DNA of 64,000 nt from Megalonaias nervosa (GCA_016617855.1 JAECUM010003639.1:1-64000); one strand, 5' to 3'. Counted from the first letter of the stretch, positions 30,001 through 40,651 are shown. Notes: generated by a model from the letters alone, not told the origin. Program-made: numbers and translations.

Positions 30001-33000
30001 ATACAGGTAATTTTTCTGTATATAGTATTTAGTCATATCAACCACTTTGTAGTTTTTAAAAGTGATGCTTCATTGACTTACCAGTATACAGTATAGGCAG
30101 TCTATTTGGCCTTTCCAACATGTAAGTTTATTTAGAACTTGTTTGATAGAATCCACTTTGTAAGTATTAATTGCAATGTTTCAATACTTTTACTGGTATA
30201 GGCTGCCATGTGGCACTTCATACAAGTAAATTTTCATATAGTGTGTAGCATTTTGTGTCTCCGAGTTCATAAAGCAGAATCTGTTGTTGGCTACACTTGT
30301 CTGCTAAAAATTCTGTTAAAGGGTTGCACACTTCAGAAGGCTTATCAGCCTTGAACTTATCTAAGTCATCCCTGTCAGTGACAGCAATAGCTCCGACTCA
30401 CCTTCACTGCCTCAACATTACAAACCTTTTTCGGCAAAACCAAAAGGCCTGATACAGCATGGAGGGTGATGGCCAATCATTATCATTTGAGCAAAATCGA
30501 GATAAATTCAAGCCAGCTTGGATAATGTCTCACCCATTAAAACTACAGACCAGTTTTGTGGATCGAATTTCTCTTAACCTGCTCCAACATAAAGAACTGG
30601 GCATCATCATGTAAAATAAAATGGCTCTGTTCTGTCATGATTGGACTCTTCTGTTTGTCTCATATTGCAATAGGTCATCACCATTATCAATCTTACCCTT
30701 TAAGCCAAAAGATGGAAGTTCTTCGTCTAGTTTGCCTTCCCACACAGCACAGGCATTTTCATGGATCATCATAGCCAGTGTAATGCCACAAGTCAGTTAA
30801 TGCATCTGGTGCTCAGTTCAGTGCCCAAGTTCACATGAGATGTGGAGTCACTTAAGTCTCATGCCTTTGAAACTCATAGGGAGCACTTAGTGATAATTTC
30901 GAAGTGACCAATTAGGATGTTCTGCAAACATCACAGGCTGTCCTTTTAGACAGCCTTCTCCAGCTAAATCTCAGATTACCCAGGATGCATCAGCATTGCC
31001 ACATTCACCTGGATACTATCAAGTATGCTCACAAGCTCCATTTTTTTCAGCTAGATCTCACTATGACAAGAGAAGACTCTGCCTTCCGGATGTCAGTTGA
31101 GTCTTTTGCTTCTTGTGAGTTTTGTCTTCCACCTCCATGTGCAGCCTGCTCTAAAGTAACCAAGAAGGATAAACTTGCATTCAAACTGCTACCACAGTCT
31201 GGTCCAGTTTCTGACCATTTGGGTTCCCTCCGCAGACTATTACAAGACCCTAATGTCAACAGAAACTTTTTCCTGCAGTGATGACTTTCATCAAATTTTA
31301 GTATGAGGTTCTATAAGACACACAATTCCAGCAGTAGACAGAGACATTGCAGCCTCAGGGATGTCAAAACCCTACTCAGTATGTATAGACAGGAAGTCTT
31401 ATAATGACATATAACAGTTGGTGCAGACTGTCATGGCATTGGGTTTCATGTTGGATTCTGACATGATAGCAGTCTTCCAAGAGGCACAAAAAGTTGTCAT
31501 CTCTCATCTTTAATTCCACAGGACACATATGGGTGTCTGTTTGTTAAACAGTATGCATCCTAAACCAATGTTCAGCACACTTTGGTCAATGCCACAACAG
31601 CAGAACAGACCTATAACTGACAGAAACAGATGCAGTGCTCTCCTCCTCCACCTTTCTGAGGATCTATACAACACCAAGCTAGGATTGCAGTGTTTCTCTT
31701 CTTACCTCCTCTTCAATGGTCAGGTCAAGGAAATATGTAAACAAGCCACCAAAGAGACAAATTTCCTTTACACACAGTCTCAGGCACTGAGAAGGGATTT
31801 TCAGGGAAGTAAACAAAGGACAGAAAGGATGTCCCTAGGATACAGAAGACAGGGATGCAGTCCTGCTGATCCTATACATATAGAAGGCCACTACTATCAA
31901 GAACAAGAATGGACAAGAAGCACTGTTGAATGAGAAAGTATTTGCCATGATGGTCAATGGATCCAGCAAGTGCTTTGGCCTGAGCATCACCTTCAGTGCA
32001 CCTCCTCTTTTGTTCAGGGTTCCTTCAGTTTGAGATTTTCCCAAAGACCTATTAAAGACAGATGCTGTTAAAGCAAGAAATCAACAGTCTTCTCCAGAAA
32101 AGGACAGCAGAAATTGTTCACAGTGTAAATCTCCAGGTTTTTCATAAGACTTTTTCTGATCCCAATAGCTGATAACGCTCTTCGACCAGTCATAGACCTA
32201 AGAGTCCTCAATCATTTCATTCACACCTCATGGTTCAAAATGGAAACACCAAGGTGTGTTTTCCATGCTGTTCAGGAGGGAGATTTTGTAATCAGTGTTG
32301 ACCTACAAGATATGTATGTGCATGTCCCAATTCACAAAGCTTCCAAGAAATTCTGTGGTTTGCTTTCATGGAGATGGTTTAGCAGTTTAGGGTACTCCTT
32401 ATTGGACTCAAAATCAATCCCTGGATCTTCACGTTTCTTATAGACAGAGTAATGGCCCATTTCAGGACCAACCACCTCCACAGCAGACCTGCCAACCCGT
32501 ATGATTTTACGAAAAGTGTTACTGATGTGACCCTTAAATTAAAGACTTAAAGAATAATTATGAAAATGATCATTGAGGTCAAATCAGATACTCATTTTGT
32601 CTGTATTTGATTTGAATCCAGGTTTCATATTAGATTTAGTGGGATTCATCAAAGAACGAGCCTACATTTACAAGAGTACCTCAGACACTTTAAACTGCAC
32701 CAATTTTTCATGCAAAATGGCAACATTATGAAGTTCTTGCTTATAAAGTAATTTCTAAAATAGATAAACAAAAATATGTGGCATTTAAAAAAAGACAATA
32801 ACCCCCTTAAAATTTGTAAACAATCAGCACACATGAGTATAAATAGGAACATTCAGATTCTTGAGGGAAAAGAACAGGAAAGGCAACAGTTACATTTATT
32901 GGACATCATGTTGAGTTTAGTGTGTCTTTGGTAGTAGAGATAAAAGCTATTGTCATGTGAAATTAGATCCAAAGATTATGTCCAGTTTGGAGAAAAGCAT

Positions 33001-36000
33001 GAAGCTTTTTAACTCCATGGGGCTTGTAATTGCAGATTCTGAAACAGTAATGGAGGTAATTATGGTTTAAGTATTAACAGCAATGCTTCAGTACTTTTAC
33101 TGGCATAGGCTGACATATGGACCTTTCTCGCAGGTAAATTATTTACAAACTTTTTAGTTGAACTTAATGTTTGCCTTCACACCATCAGCCTCAGATCACA
33201 CTTCTGAACTGTTTAAATGCATTTTTTTCATGTCCATAATAGTAGTACATGATATTGTGTCATACCTTACTAAAAATGTGTTAACTTATGGAAACTTACT
33301 GACTGTTTTACTGAGATAGTCTTGCTAGGATTGGAAGGACGACGACAACAGCAACATCCAGCTATCTGGACCACATTGTTCCAAAACATGGGGTGACTTA
33401 TCTTTCTCAGCCTTGGATTCCTTTTCAGCAAGGAATAATCTGAGATCACAACACTCTGCATTATATTCATTTGGGTATGGAATTTAAAACACATGTAAAC
33501 AGATTATGTCTGCCTCAGGAACATGCATAAAAGATCAGTTCAATGGTGGCTTTAGTTCTTACCCAGAACAGTCTCTCAGCCCGAGAAATCCTTCACCTAC
33601 TAGGTTTGCTAAATATGGCAGTCCTATATCACATTGCTGTGAGACTTAGAGTGATTCTGTTGTCACCTTGGAAGCTGAGACTGTGCCCCTTGGAGCAACC
33701 AATATCAGTCTCTCTGTGTATGAAGTTCCAGCTCAGATGATAGGAGAATCTCAGTTGGATAATTTGAATGCAGGTACAACCTCCAGATGTAATGGTATCT
33801 ATGAATGTAAACACATAGGGCTGGGGTGCACATCTGCTTCCATGATTCCAGAAGACCATTGGAGTGTTGCCCACTTGGGATTGTCTTTTGCATATCAATA
33901 TCCTCAAGCTGAAAGCCATACTGAAAGTATTTCATTGGCAGCAGGAGAAGGCACTTGGAAAGGATATTCTCATTCTGTTCAGTGTCTCTACTGTGGTGAA
34001 TTATCTCATAAGGTAAGGGCAGAAAAAATACCCCATTTCTTTGCATTCTTGTTTAAGAATTTCTAAGGTGGTGTCTTCAGTGACAAATCCATGTACAAGT
34101 TTGTTATATTCCAGGCTGACTAAATGCCATGTTGGAAGAATCAACTGCTACAAACAGAATAATTGCTTTATCCTTCAGTTGTCACTTGCATATGTTACCA
34201 CAGGAATTAACAGTAGGTCGATATATTTGTGACAAGGTGGAATGCAAAACTCTCAACCTTTTTTCTCACCAGTTCTAGAGCCAAGACTGGGCATTTTATG
34301 CTCTTCTCATAGATCGGAATGGATTGGATGAATATACTTACCCAACATCTCTGATTCAGAAGGTGATACAGAAAGCTAGAGAACTGACATGTTGCCAATT
34401 TCTTATTGCTCCACTCAAGGGGAAAAATTGAATAAATGACCTAATCAACCTAAACAGCAGAAGTCCCAAGGAAAATAGAGATATTTCTTCATGTGCTTAA
34501 GCAACCATTCTTATTCCAATGCAGAGTTTTTAAACCTGCACATCAGGATTATATTAAACAAATCTTCAAGAACAAACAATTCTCTCAACAAGTGGCAGAA
34601 AAAATTGCTTAAGCGAGAAGTCCCTCTACTTTGAAAGCATACATGGGGATATGAAGAATTTTCTTACAATGTTCTGAGTGTGAACAAATTTCACTCATGA
34701 AGGCATCAGTGCCTCATATAGTTAACTTCCTACTTTTGCACTTTGATGAAACACAGCTCCAATTATGATAAAGGGCTACCATTCCATGATCTCTGACACA
34801 CTGCATCATCATGGAAGGAGAAGATATTGGACAAAGTAAAGATGTATCTGATCTTCTGTCAAACTTTGATTTCAGTTGTCCAATTCATCACTTCTCTGCC
34901 CAAAGTGGAGTCTATCATGGGTGCTAACCTGGCTGAATAAGATACCATTTAATCGCTTTCAATAGCTTTATTTGTTCACCTGTCATATAAGACCTGCTTC
35001 CTACTCACTCTAGTGACAGCAAGCAGAATCAGTTGACCTGAACCACCCTACAGTTCCAATAGGATGGGTCACTGTCACTCATGACAACCCCTGCTTTCAT
35101 TGCAAAAAACATGCTTCTGCTCATAGCAAATCATTCTTTTTTGGTGCAACCTTTTTTTTATCATGGACCCTTCGAGTCATGATCATCTACAGGATCCAGT
35201 GACAGCCCTGAAGTGGTATCTGAACAGAACTGAGCCAAGAAGGAAAGGATGACATATCAACATAGGTACTCTGACGTTAACCACTCTGCATAGAGAGAAT
35301 TAACCACATGAACTTCCTGTGCATTTGAGTGTAACTTTTCCCTAGCTGACCTTATACGAGCCGTGAGATTGAGGTAAGAGTCAGCTTTATTAAGCTTTTA
35401 CCCCAGAGATCTTTAATTTCAAAAGGATCAGCATGACAAGTTACCTTCCCAGGTCATTTGGCAGCTTCCTTAGGGTGTGGTTTGACAACTTCTGCTGGAT
35501 GTGCAGGAGGGAAAGTATTTTCTTTGATAAAATTTGGATCAGTATATGGATTCAGTGCTGTGTATGGGTTATCTGTCTGTAAGCTGCATCATACATAGCA
35601 TCTCTGGAGTAAGGATATGGCCTCTCTGGGGTTAGGGTATGTAACACCCGCCACCTCTTGCCTATTCTCCTAAGGTATTATGATCGGGTAATGTATTTGT
35701 AGAAGAAACCAGTTTTATTCTAGTAAAATATGTTTCTTTGATAATACTTATCTGATCATAACACAGATACACCCTCCCAGCCTTCTTGAAGTTACATCCT
35801 TCTAAAAGAGCATGCATTCTGTTCCAGTAGTAACTGAAGTTTCGATAGGATTTGGTGCCAGTCCCTGAATCAAAGGGATATCATTCTATTTCAATGCCAT
35901 CTGTGCAGACAGGTAACTTTTAGCTTTCTTAGCTAAATAGTTTAGCCTGGGAAGACTGGATTTGCAAGGAAGTAGTTGTTCTCTCAAGGTATCATGATCT

Positions 36001-38159
36001 AGTAAGTATTATCGAAGAAATGCATTTTACTTTTTAAAAAAATTATTTCATTATAATTAGGTAAAAATTACATTGGTTGCATTATAATGTAAAGATGTAT
36101 TTTGTTTTAACCAAAATATGCTGATTCTAAATTAAAAGGGTACATTGCAGAGTTCAGTGATTCTTGGTTTTAATAACTCGACTAAGCTTTCAAAATTTGT
36201 TTATTTTATTTCAGAAATATCCACAATGTTTGAGATGTTCCAAAGAGCTTCACATGGTAAGTACATGCGATTGTTTACTTGATCATAGGCAGTGTTAACT
36301 TAGACTGTGCTCTTGCACCAAAAATGAAAACCAAGCCTCAAAGTTCCATCAAGTCCCAAATATAAAAATAATAGATTACAGTTTTTTAGACTGATTTGAG
36401 TGCGTCCCAAGCTTACTGAATGGAGTGCACTCATCGCCGGAGAGTATAAGAGGATAAATTTTATTGGCTGACAGAAATGTCGTACTGATTTTGATAACAT
36501 GGGTACCAGTTGATAGCACATGGTCATTGATCATTGATAGAAAATATAAAGAAGAGAAGATGAAGTCTGTAGGAAAAATACAGCTGTGTTTATTTCCAAA
36601 GTAGTGTAGGGAGAGGAAAAATTGTCAACTCAAATTTCCAAAATAAATTTTTAGAGGGGAATGTTTATGTCAGCATGAGTCAGACCAAAGACTTATAAAA
36701 ATGATACTAACAGCTGCCTCGCTAGGTGCTCAGTGTTAATAGGTTAGTGTTAGGACTGGTTGGCCTGGTGTCAGAATAATGTGACTGGGTGGGACATTAT
36801 GCTACATGTCTGCAGCATGATGCCCCACAGCTAGACATGACTATAAACTGCCACAATGCAGACATCATGGCATTATTAAGATTAAACAATTTTTAAAGCT
36901 ACATTAAAAATCCAAACCACACCCACACACACACACACATGCAGTTTGAAGTGTCCATGATAGTTTGTTGGGTGACAGTGAAGCCAAGATCTGTTTTATT
37001 AAACCTTTCATTCATTACTAATAGTATGTCTTCCCCTAGTAAACACTTGGATCAGCTGTGATGGGACTAATTGAAAAGTTTAGAGGATGATAAAACAATT
37101 TAGACTGTTGAATTTACAACTTAAATCTTTTAGTGACACATGGACATTGACAAGACAGTGAGCATATATTACACTGCTGGCCATGTATAGCAACTGGTTT
37201 GGAAAGGATGATGACAGGATGTAGTGGAAAAGGGGCAGAGTATAGTTGAACTTTTAAGGGTAGGGGGTAGAGAATGCAGAAGAAATAAAATGCTCCCTCC
37301 TATATGTCGTAAGATGAGACTATTGGAAACAGGAACTGCACTGGTTAGCATGCTGAACTTGTGATCGAAAGGGTTTGGGTTTGAATTGTGCAATCTACCA
37401 TGGCATATATTTTGACAAGGCACATTACCCCATTTGTCCTGGCATAATAACCACTTATGTTGCCATTCCATAAAAGTCCAAGCCAAAGCAAACCAAACTC
37501 TCTTTTCTGTGCCAGCTGCAAAACACAGATGATTGCTTGAGAGGGGTGATCTTTAAAGCAGGTTTGACTGGACTTAAAGTTTCCAGCAAGATTGACAATG
37601 TTCTTGAAGAGTTCTTGTCAATCCCTCTGATTTTTTTTACTTTGTATTTCGGACTGATTTCATTATTTTATTCTTTCACTGATCTGTTTGATTCACATTA
37701 TGCCAAATCATACATTGGATAGATTAACTTATTATACAGTAAAACTTTGCTCAAGCAGACACAGTTGGGACCAGAAATTAGCTGTTTTCTAAAGGTGGCC
37801 AGTATATAAAGTTTTGATTGTATTAGAAGAGTCTTCTTGGAACCAGAATATGTGACCAGTCTGCAGAGGAAACAGTTAACTAGGGACCAGTTTCACTGCA
37901 TATCAGTTTGGCATAGCTGTGTTTATATACACATTATCAGCTATAACACCTGCAAATGCCAGTAAAATTTCCTACTTCTGAATCTATTCAGCAGAAAACA
38001 AATGATGATCAGTCTTGATTATTTTAAAAGGAATTTTCTTCTTCAGAGCATGAACAAGCCATGATGAAGTATATGAAATTGTCAAAAAAGAAAGACAGTG
38101 AGAGACAGAGAATTGAAGCTAATGAGGAGCTCTATGTCATGAGGAAAAAGTTTCACCAA
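23493..38159 (+). CDS. APPL1: APPL1/APPL2-like endosomal adaptor, partial (five BAR-domain exons)
   Basis: Exons 23493-23552, 26601-26657, 28038-28125, 36215-36256 and 38047-38159 join in phase. They encode a continuous segment including 'NELCAATQALAQHL', 'SVLNATLKQFASYLDD', 'ISSIHQVLAAQFSETMMYPL', 'NKFLQADLEEISTMFEMF' and 'KYMKLSKKKDSERQRIEA'. These align block by block with my memory of the BAR domain of APPL proteins. APPL proteins are BAR-PH-PTB adaptors that bind Rab5 on early endosomes and couple receptors to signalling. The N-terminal ~50 residues, the rest of the BAR domain, PH and PTB were not found, although 26 kb of plus-strand sequence follows. APPL1 versus APPL2 cannot be decided. 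One intron contains a whole DIRS element. Confidence 0.83.
24051..24090. repeat. (TC)n microsatellite
   Basis: 40 bases of uninterrupted tc. Confidence 0.96.
24091..25263. other. APPL-like intron, nothing recognised
   Basis: AT-rich; ORFs are short and unsupported. Confidence 0.45.
25264..25713. mobile_element. TIR repeat family 2, copy B
   Basis: Begins 'gttagaagtggacct' and ends 'gaatttcacttctaat'. An inverted copy of 916-1353, with the same length within 12 bp. In an APPL-like intron. Confidence 0.62.
26230..26410. repeat. Short tandem repeat, about 60-65 bp, three copies
   Basis: 'catcattcagtccatgc.attctaaatctt' followed by 'cactc.aaac.ct.tta' recurs at about 26275, 26330 and 26375. 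Confidence 0.75.
26601..26657 (+). CDS. APPL1: APPL-like BAR exon b
   Basis: Donor 'gatgat|gtaagt'. Encodes 'AEDSVLNATLKQFASYLDD'. The start is ambiguous. The acceptor 'catagag|' at 26601 keeps phase with exon a; an alternative 'gtcttag|' at 26587 would add four codons but needs a different upstream donor. Confidence 0.75.
26779..26830. repeat. (GT)n microsatellite, interrupted
   Basis: About 22 bases of gt, then gcacacgtgtatgtgtgt-type degenerate sequence. Confidence 0.92.
27600..27770. repeat. Possible interspersed repeat fragment
   Basis: The segment around 'ggtttaacgctatttttcaa' to 'ccacgttagccgacc' has the look of a repeat common in molluscan transcripts. That is recollection only. It has no second copy in this window. 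Confidence 0.3.
28038..28125 (+). CDS. APPL1: APPL-like BAR exon c
   Basis: Acceptor 'tttttcag', donor 'agaag|gtagt'. 29 codons plus 1 nt: 'ISSIHQVLAAQFSETMMYPL' then 'NKFLQADLE'. The MM(Y/F)P segment is typical of APPL BAR. Confidence 0.87.
28126..29198. other. APPL-like intron, nothing recognised
   Basis: AT-rich intron sequence between exon c and the repeat cluster; no feature supported. Confidence 0.45.
29199..29350. mobile_element. TIR/foldback MITE copy (family 1)
   Basis: Contains 'ccctgatctgcatcacataa', 'aactgcataatggcagatca', 'gggtct' and the right terminus 'actatatatggtaca'. The left terminus is weak ('taggtcggattcaactgc'). Confidence 0.58.
29500..29650 (+). repeat. DIRS left inverted terminal repeat
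   Basis: Core 'taagaaagctaaaagttacc' (about 29565-29585) and 'ttggcaccaaat' (29638-29649) are complementary to the right repeat. The outer part 'atcataataccttagg' continues toward 29470, where 'atcttctcagatacattact' pairs with the internal complementary region. Confidence 0.88.
31047..31933 (+). pseudogene. DIRS upstream coding remnant (gag-like region)
   Basis: Short open stretches ('CEFCLPPPCAACSK' and 'VSDHLGSLRRLLQDPNVN'; 31529-31933) lie in the position of the DIRS first ORF. Reading frames are broken and I recognise no domain. It is assigned only by position inside the element. Confidence 0.4.
32189..32475 (+). pseudogene. DIRS reverse transcriptase fragment
   Basis: One frame reads 'VIDLRVLNHFIH', then 'FKMETPRCVFHAVQEGDFVI' and 'SVDLQDMYVHVPIHKASKKF'. 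The first catalytic Asp (motif A) is at 32300-32302. A frameshift near 32385 is followed in other frames by 'QFRVLLIGLKINPW' and 'DRVMAHFRTN'. The downstream motif C (two Asp) was not found. Confidence 0.85.
32480..33290. other. Probable insertion inside the DIRS RT
   Basis: After 'MAHFRTN' the RT reading stops and an AT-rich stretch begins at 'cctgccaacccgtatgatttt'. It contains a ~75-bp block (33066-33140) that repeats 30162-30240. RT/RNase H-like reading resumes only downstream. Exact edges and identity are unknown. Confidence 0.45.
33543..33935 (+). pseudogene. DIRS RT-connection and RNase H-like fragment
   Basis: 'SLSAREILHLLGLLNM' (from 33567) resembles the post-RT region of DIRS. 'GWGAHL' at 33819-33836 and 'HINILKLKAIL' at 33891-33923 are in different frames and resemble the DIRS RNase H signature. 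Frames are broken by stops. Confidence 0.75.
34780..35300 (+). pseudogene. DIRS tyrosine recombinase fragment
   Basis: Reads in pieces. 'LLTLVTASRIS' places the first catalytic Arg at 35025-35027, followed at once by a stop (35034-35036). 'DPVTALKWYLNRTEP' follows the usual spacing. The His-x-x-Arg and Tyr motifs were not found intact. Confidence 0.7.
35664..35765 (+). repeat. DIRS internal complementary region
   Basis: The first half 'ctcctaaggtattatgatcg' + 'ggtaatgtatttg' is the complement of the extreme left end (29478-29520). The second half, read on the minus strand ('gatcagataagtattatcaa' + 'agaaa'), matches the extreme right end (35997-36025). This is the DIRS arrangement thought to template circular DNA. 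Confidence 0.82.
35849..36000 (+). repeat. DIRS right inverted terminal repeat
   Basis: 'atttggtgccag' and 'ggtaacttttagctttctta' are the complement of the left repeat, continuing through 'ctggatttgcaaggaagtag' to 'aaggtatcatgat'. The extension to about 36035 matches the internal complementary region. Confidence 0.88.
36215..36256 (+). CDS. APPL1: APPL-like BAR exon d (42 nt micro-sized exon)
   Basis: Acceptor 'ttattttatttcag', donor 'catg|gtaagt'. Phase 1 in and out. With flanking nucleotides it encodes 'EISTMFEMFQRASH'. It lies just outside the right end of the DIRS element. Confidence 0.85.
36257..37319. other. APPL-like intron, nothing recognised
   Basis: Contains a short (CA)n near 36919-36940. 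No exon seen; the minus-strand ORF at 36300-36527 has no recognisable domain. Confidence 0.45.
37320..37490 (+). mobile_element. SINE-like element with decayed tRNA head
   Basis: 'ctggttagcatgctgaactt' + 'gtgatcgaaagg' resembles a tRNA 5' half with A box. 'gggtttgaattg' resembles a B box (ggttcgantcc). The body has 'gacaaggcacattacccca', typical of many invertebrate SINEs. The minus-strand ORF across it is spurious. Confidence 0.6.
37735..38040. other. APPL-like intron, nothing recognised
   Basis: No exon or repeat recognised before exon e. Confidence 0.4.
38047..38159 (+). CDS. APPL1: APPL-like BAR exon e
   Basis: Acceptor 'ttcttcttcag', donor 'caccaa|gtaggt'. With the nucleotide from exon d it encodes 'EHEQAMMKYMKLSKKKDSE', 'RQRIEANEELYVMRKKFHQ'. 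The LSKK(R/K)..E and (V/Y)..RKK.HQ pattern is APPL-like. Confidence 0.88.
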
Positions 38160-38629
38160 GTAGGTAGTGCTTTCTGTAGTAATGCAGCAGACTAACTTCC
38201 TTTTGTTGACTTCTGTACCTTCATCTCTTACTGTAATTCAATGCCGTTAATGTTGTTTGACACCTGCACTCAGATTTCCTTCAAACTGTTAACATCAAAA
38301 TAACGAGAACAAACTATTATTTTTTTTCTCTAGATGAGAATACTTGCATAGCCCATTGTATGTGTGGTATTGTAATAGTAATCATTGTTGCATCTGTTCT
38401 TTTATATTCCACCCAATATTTTGTAAATAGTCCTGGATATTATTAAACCTCATGTATGAAATGCTTCTTGTTTGTCATTGGATAAGCTTTCAGTATGTAA
38501 TTGGACAAGTGTGGTGTGATAACCCAGTAATGAAACAATTCTGTGTCAGGAATAAAAATCAACATAGCAGTTTCAATGACATGTATTGTGGTAAAATTGT
38601 AGTAGAGTTCCAGCTAATGGATTGATGAT

Positions 38630-39340
38630 GTCTGTCCATGTGTCCATCTGTCCATCAATAGAGTGTCAACACTTGGATTAAGGTTTTCATTTAGGTAATT
38701 TCTTCAAAATATGTTCCATCTAGAGTTGTATAGGTCGAGTACTACACTTTCCAGTGAAAATTAGGTAACTTCGATCCATATTTCACGATTTATTCATTTT
38801 GGTTAAATTTTGTGTTTAACTTAGTTTGTCAGGTACTGTTACCCGAGTCCCATATGCATTTGGGTCTTGAGGAGTACTACAGCCATAAATAAAAAACTGA
38901 GTCACTGTGATGTGTGATTCATGGTTCATTGATTTGTGCTTACCCTTTGAGCTGATGTCAGTTTCTCTCAGTAAAGATTTACATTAAGATAATTTTTTGA
39001 AGTACTTACTTGTAGGGTCACATTAGTTGGTATTTATATGCCATGTAGAGTACTGTATCTTTTGGAGAAAATTAGGTCATTGTTACCTAAATTTAACAGC
39101 TAATTTATTTGGTTAACATTCATGTTTGACTAGTGTTCTCAGGCATTCTTGTTCTGGAGTCACAACATTAGTATGCAAATGTGTTATGAGGAGTACAACT
39201 GTCATCTGTCAAAACTAGGTAACTCTGACTCATATTTCCTGGATCTAAAAGATGCCTGTCCTTTGGTTGAGCTCAGTTTCACTTGGTTAGGATCTGTATT
39301 TAGGTCATTTTCGTAAACACAATTTGCTCATAAAGTGACT
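38630..39340. repeat. Decayed tandem array
   Basis: Recurring blocks 'aaaattaggtaactt.gatccata.tt', 'gaggagtac(t)acagccat/gaggagtacaactgtcat' and 'tcagttt..ct..gt.a.gatt..ttta' in about four diverged units. It is related in style to the arrays at 17.8 and 49.5 kb. Confidence 0.55.
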
Positions 39341-39511
39341 TAAGTTGGATTTAGCTGTGTAAATCAGGGTTCAAAGAACCAAGAAAGTCTACAGTTATTA
39401 GTATGCCTTGAATAAAAATGAATTATTCATGGTTTGTAATATGGCCACGCAACCATGTAGTTTTCTTACTTTGTCATGAATTTACTCCACATTATTCCAC
39501 CTTTTACAAGT

Positions 39512-39600
39512 GGGGGTGAGGTAGATCACTTGGTAGAGCATCAGACTCGTAATCCAAGGATCATAGGTTTGATGTAAAATTTTGTTACATGCTAGCTTGA
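39512..39600 (+). mobile_element. tRNA-like SINE head or tRNA relic
   Basis: 'gaggtagatcacttggtaga' + 'gcatcagactcgtaatccaa' + 'ggatcataggtttgat' reads like a tRNA with anticodon position CGT (Thr-like). It has A- and B-box-like segments but a degenerate acceptor stem and B box ('aggtttgatgt'), so it is not a functional tRNA gene. Confidence 0.6.
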
Positions 39601-39994
39601 TCCTTTGACCTTAAGGTCAAGGTCAGTCATTAAAATTCTTTTATGGTTACAAGGTTATTGGTTAAAGTTTTTATTCATTTACTAGTATTTTCCTAACCCT
39701 TTATTGATTTTATTCATTAATGATTCATTAAGAGACTATCGTATTTCATGTATTTTTTCGTACCCTTTAATTTTTCATACACAATCCAGTTATCAAAATA
39801 ATAATTATTTAAATGTAGCTTAATTTTTCGTACATATCACTTTGTATTTTTCGAAAAATCCATTAAATTATCAGGTATAAAATTTCTACTAAGAAGATTT
39901 ACGTTTGCAAAAAGATCGAAAATACTGTATTGCCATTTTGTTTTTACAAAAATTAATAATTGTTGGTGAGAAAATACAATGACTGATGCATAAG

Positions 39995-40267
39995 CATGGG
40001 TGCCTGCAGCATAGGTCCCGTGACCCCCCCTGGAAATCATACTGCATATATATATATATATATATATATAAATTCCGACAAGTTTAATCATGTAAATGAA
40101 GCTGCAAATATGTCACATTAGATTATGTTCAAAACACTTAGTAAATATTAGCTTTAGTTTCAGACTGCTTAGTATACTAACTCTCCCGCCTGTGACTGAC
40201 TGACCCCACCCTGCAAAAAATCCTGTGCCCCCCTCCCCCTTTGCAAGAAATCCTGCAGGCACCCATG
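39995..40267. mobile_element. hAT-like MITE with 8-bp target-site duplication
   Basis: 15-bp perfect terminal inverted repeats 'catgggtgcctgcag' (39995-40009) and 'ctgcaggcacccatg' (40253-40267) are flanked on both sides by the same 8 bases 'tgcataag' (39987-39994 and 40268-40275). 273 bp with no transposase; holds a (TA)n run and C-rich blocks. An 8-bp duplication is characteristic of the hAT superfamily. Confidence 0.88.
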
Positions 40268-40607
40268 TGCATAAGCACTCTTATTGTCATTAAAATATGT
40301 ACTGGTGTTTATTAACAAATGGACAAAGGACTTCACAGACCATACCTTTAAATATTGTCGTTAATTAGTTCTCCTTATTAAGTCCGTCACCGTAACAAAA
40401 CACCACGTGCATTTTAAAACGAGTTTGGAAGCCATTTGATGTTTTCTTATCCAGCAAAAATTACATCTCAGTACACGCTAAAGTGAAGAACACCGACCAT
40501 TGGTCAACTAGTCTTATTGTATCATTATAGTCATACAAACATAAAATATAAAATTTTGTCATTTTCCATCGTAAATTTGAAAGTCACAGACTCCGTTAAA
40601 TCGATTC

Positions 40608-40609
<2 letters not shown>

Positions 40610-40650
<41 letters not shown>
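40610..40650. repeat. (TA)n microsatellite
   Basis: Alternating ta for 41 bases. Confidence 0.95.

Positions 40651-40651
<1 letters not shown>

Larger units (their letters stand above)
29470..36035 (+). mobile_element. DIRS-type tyrosine-recombinase retrotransposon, degenerate, in an APPL-like intron
   Basis: About 6.5 kb. Evidence is structural and coding. Inverted terminal repeats of about 150 bp (29500-29650 and 35849-36000) flank it. An internal complementary region (35664-35765) carries sequence complementary to both outer ends. Between them, on the plus strand, lie reverse transcriptase ('SVDLQDMYVHVPIH'), an RNase H-like segment ('GWGAHL' and 'HINILKLKAIL') and a tyrosine-recombinase-like segment with 'TASRIS'. 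This order and these split termini are those of DIRS elements, which integrate by a tyrosine recombinase rather than an integrase. Many stops and frameshifts mean it cannot be active. A non-RT stretch after about 32480 suggests a later insertion. Confidence 0.85.

Noticed and set aside
33629..34046. ORFs on both strands in the DIRS region
   Set aside because: The minus-strand ones are shadows; the coding signal here is plus-strand RT/RNase H-like sequence of the DIRS element.
37169..37486. 105-codon minus-strand ORF
   Set aside because: It overlaps the tRNA-headed SINE-like repeat in antisense.
39512..39600. Functional tRNA-Thr gene
   Set aside because: The acceptor stem and B box are degenerate, so a SINE head or relic is more likely.
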